NCBI GenBank assembly: GCA_030431055.1
Contig: JAUIJA010000005.1
Span: forward strand, 59,526 to 123,525
DNA length: 64,000 nucleotides
Origin: Bacteroidia bacterium
Lineage (GTDB): Bacteria; Bacteroidota; Bacteroidia; Flavobacteriales; Flavobacteriaceae
Direction: 5' to 3'
Both the position numbers and the translations under genes were made by a program. Positions 63,201 to 64,000 of this stretch are shown piece by piece (within the stretch, counting starts at the first letter, position 1; every line of letters starts with the position of its first letter). Under the pieces are notes generated by a model, which had not been told where the DNA came from, did not search any database, and was given only the letters and a program-made list of their open reading frames with translations.

Positions 63201-64000
63201 CTTTAGAAGGTTGGAGTGGAAGTTGGAGTCCAGCATTTGATGCGAATAATTCAGGAAGTTATGTATTTACACCAGATACAAGTGTTGCGGGACAAGAATG
63301 TGCTTTACCATCAAATGCAGTAGTAGTAACAATTACACCAAACGTACAAGCGACTTTTAATGCTATTCCAGCACAGTGTGCAGGCGGTTCAAACCCATTA
63401 CCAGCAACATCTTTAGAAGGTTGGAGTGGAAGTTGGAGTCCAGCATTTGATGCGAATAATTCAGGAAGTTATGTATTTACACCAGATACAAGTGTAGCGG
63501 GACAAGAATGTGCTTTGCCGTCAAATTCAGTATCAGTAATGATATCAATTCCACATACAGCAAATATTTCTTATAATGAATCGTCATATTGTATTTCTCA
63601 TGGTATAGTTGACGTTAATTTTTCTGGAACAGGTTCAGATGGAACTTACTCAGCAATGCCAGTTGGTTTAGATATTGATGTTAATACAGGTCAAGTTAAT
63701 ACGGTAAATAGTGTTGCTGGAGAAGTTTATACTGTTGAATATGAAGTGCCATCAAATGGAGCATGTCCTTCATTTATAGTGTCAACAACAATTGAAATAA
63801 CACCACTACCAGAATTATCGGCTAGTTTCAGTCCGGTATGTTCAGGTAATATAACAGATATTGTTTTAAGTAATCCAAATGCTTCTATGGGAGATGTTAC
63901 CTATACTTGGAGTGTAACGGTTACTAATGTAGATGCTACGAGTTATACACAAAGTGGTGATGATACAGTTGATTTCAATCAAGTAGTTAACTTAGACAAC
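60203..64000 (+). CDS. giant repetitive secreted surface protein, N-terminal 1266 residues
   Basis: Open frame from an ATG to the window edge without a stop. Signal peptide (ILLTLLFLFSATVLA); CUB-like domain with paired Cys (about 28-150); a Cys-rich domain typical of flavobacterial adhesins (about 175-330, with PAWYFLEIDTPGDVNLLIEQ and FALWGPF); a domain of SYTIDYLDDGTPVSV type (about 330-415); ten tandem 70-residue repeats (420-1118); then SYNESSYCISHGIVDVNFSG (about 1129 on) and a further PKD/Ig-like region. Such proteins usually end in a T9SS sorting domain, which would lie beyond the window. Probable adhesin or gliding-type surface protein, by architecture. Confidence 0.85.
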   Translation, partial: MRKILLTLLFLFSATVLAQNYNMQNGSFTTCSGTFYDSGGNGGSYSTSENYEITFCPSTPGTYIQLEFLSWNVEGEPFDFMTIYSGNGTGGPVIGTYGDTSPVAGGGCSTLTNYIASSDASGCITITFESDTSLQYGGWEATISCTTTAGGDPITGGSTPPDNAVCSGANAFCADAGPLEFPNVSDDDCVADAPAIVVSNTCLGSAPNPAWYFLEIDTPGDVNLLIEQTTGPGGTGTGLDVDFALWGPFTTASDACLDFTQGSCTATHNCSGNVVDCSYSIAAVETATIPGAQVGEVYMVLITNFNGDAGYITMTQTNAGNAGAGSTDCSIVCPVSTGFDPTCGGSDGYIVISGLDPSTSYTIDYLDDGTPVSVNLTSDTSGEVSITGLDAGNYTNIVTDFSGCEAAYTSVTLVSSSGTQATFNAIPTQCAGGVNPLPSTSLEGWSGSWSPAFDANNSGNYVFTPDTSVAGQECALPSNPIAVTITPTTQSTFNAIPAQCAGGSNPLPATSLEGFTGSWSPAFDANNSGSYVFTPDTSVAGQECALPSSAVAVTITLNVQATFNAIPAQCAGGSNPLPATSLEGFTGTWSPTFDANNSGSYVFTPDTSVAGQECALLSDPVAITITPNVQATFNAIPAQCAGGSNPLPSTSLEGFTGTWSPAFDANNSGSYVFTPDTSVAGQECALPSNAVTVTITPNVQATFNAIETQCAGGSNPLPATSLEGWSGSWSPAFDTNNSGSYVFTPDTSVAGQECALPSDPVAITITPNVQATFNAVPAQCAGGSNPLPANSLEGFTGSWSPAFDANNSGNYVFTPDTSVAGQECALPSNPVAVTITPNVQATFNAIPAQCAGGSNPLSATSLEGFTGTWSPAFDANNSGSYVFTPDTSVAGQECALPSTVAVTITANAQATFNAIPTQCAGGSNPLPATSLEGWSGSWSPAFDANNSGSYVFTPDTSVAGQECALPSNAVAVTITSAAQATFNAIPAQCAGGANPLPATSLEGWSGSWSPAFDANNSGSYVFTPDTSVAGQECALPSNAVVVTITPNVQATFNAIPAQCAGGSNPLPATSLEGWSGSWSPAFDANNSGSYVFTPDTSVAGQECALPSNSVSVMISIPHTANISYNESSYCISHGIVDVNFSGTGSDGTYSAMPVGLDIDVNTGQVNTVNSVAGEVYTVEYEVPSNGACPSFIVSTTIEITPLPELSASFSPVCSGNITDIVLSNPNASMGDVTYTWSVTVTNVDATSYTQSGDDTVDFNQVVNLDN
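61460..63556 (+). repeat. ten tandem 210-bp (70-residue) repeats of the surface protein
   Basis: Units begin at 61460, 61670, 61880, 62090, 62300, 62510, 62720, 62927, 63137 and 63347. All are 210 bp except the seventh (207). Each carries TFNAIPAQCAGG, LEGF or LEGW, a GTWSPAFDANNSG-like stretch and YVFTPDTSVAGQECALP: two Cys per unit, probably one disulfide. Two sequence versions (WSGSW and FTG[ST]W) alternate. Confidence 0.93.

Noticed and set aside
61460..63556. CRISPR array
   Set aside because: Units are 210 bp, contiguous and in frame in a coding sequence, with no spacers.

Overview
The window is AT-rich chromosomal DNA from a member of the Bacteroidota, almost certainly a Flavobacteriaceae species close to Flavobacterium. 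Four things support this. Promoters carry the Bacteroidota-type -7 box TAnnTTTG, twice with a TTTG box 19 bp upstream. Clear Shine-Dalgarno sequences are nearly absent. One secreted protein ends in a type IX secretion (T9SS) C-terminal sorting domain. Many gene families are typical of Flavobacteriia (DUF2853, DUF4835/PorD, YtxJ, fused ResB-CcsA). No rRNA, tRNA, prophage, insertion sequence, CRISPR array or recognisable defence system was found.

Layout. 1-6.6 kb: a partial rRNA methyltransferase gene (rlmD), ornithine aminotransferase, and two minus-strand operons: rsfS-ftsH, and LUD protein-cdsA-psd-acyl-CoA-binding protein (phospholipid synthesis). 6.6-19.5 kb: birA, the fused cytochrome c assembly gene, a K+ channel, a peroxidase lipoprotein, menD, nadC, a YihY membrane protein, a chalcone-isomerase-like protein, priA and a LytTR regulator with an altered receiver. 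19.6-26.5 kb: the rpsF-rpsR-rplI ribosomal operon with a structured leader before rplI, ligA, two YhhN-like membrane proteins, and a 5'-nucleotidase split over two genes. 26.5-33.8 kb: a long plus-strand cluster (DUF6913, dapA, bamD, omega-like subunit, coaBC, porD, recN, fabI). 33.9-44.7 kb: a 926-residue T9SS cargo, a glycosyltransferase, coaE, a histidine kinase/response regulator pair, miaA, an ion channel, an exonuclease/GIY-YIG fusion and yggS. 44.8-59.5 kb: housekeeping metabolism and quality control (DUF1015, 3-hydroxyacyl-CoA dehydrogenase, Gfo/Idh oxidoreductase, pcm, smpB, clpB, fahA, glyA, M28 peptidase). 59.7-64 kb: a small secreted protein followed by the first 1266 codons of a giant repetitive surface protein that runs off the window.

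The most unusual signal is a family of short REP-like palindromes. Each has a GTCA head followed by a hairpin whose arms change in compensating pairs while the loop stays constant. Two lie in frame inside yggS, one in frame inside menD, and an inverted pair plus a decayed copy lie just upstream of yggS. Other points worth a second look are three genes whose -7 box ends only 4-5 nt before the start codon (candidate leaderless mRNAs), a possible regulatory RNA that would mask the rplI start, a LytTR regulator with Glu at the phosphoacceptor position, and the ten-unit 70-residue repeat array of the terminal adhesin.

Start codons were moved downstream of the longest possible frame where a promoter box, signal peptide or family N-terminus required it (rocD, cdsA, the glutathione peroxidase, the chalcone-isomerase-like gene, the LytTR regulator, fabI, the 54.4 kb lipoprotein). 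All family names come from recognising motifs by eye; no database search was possible.
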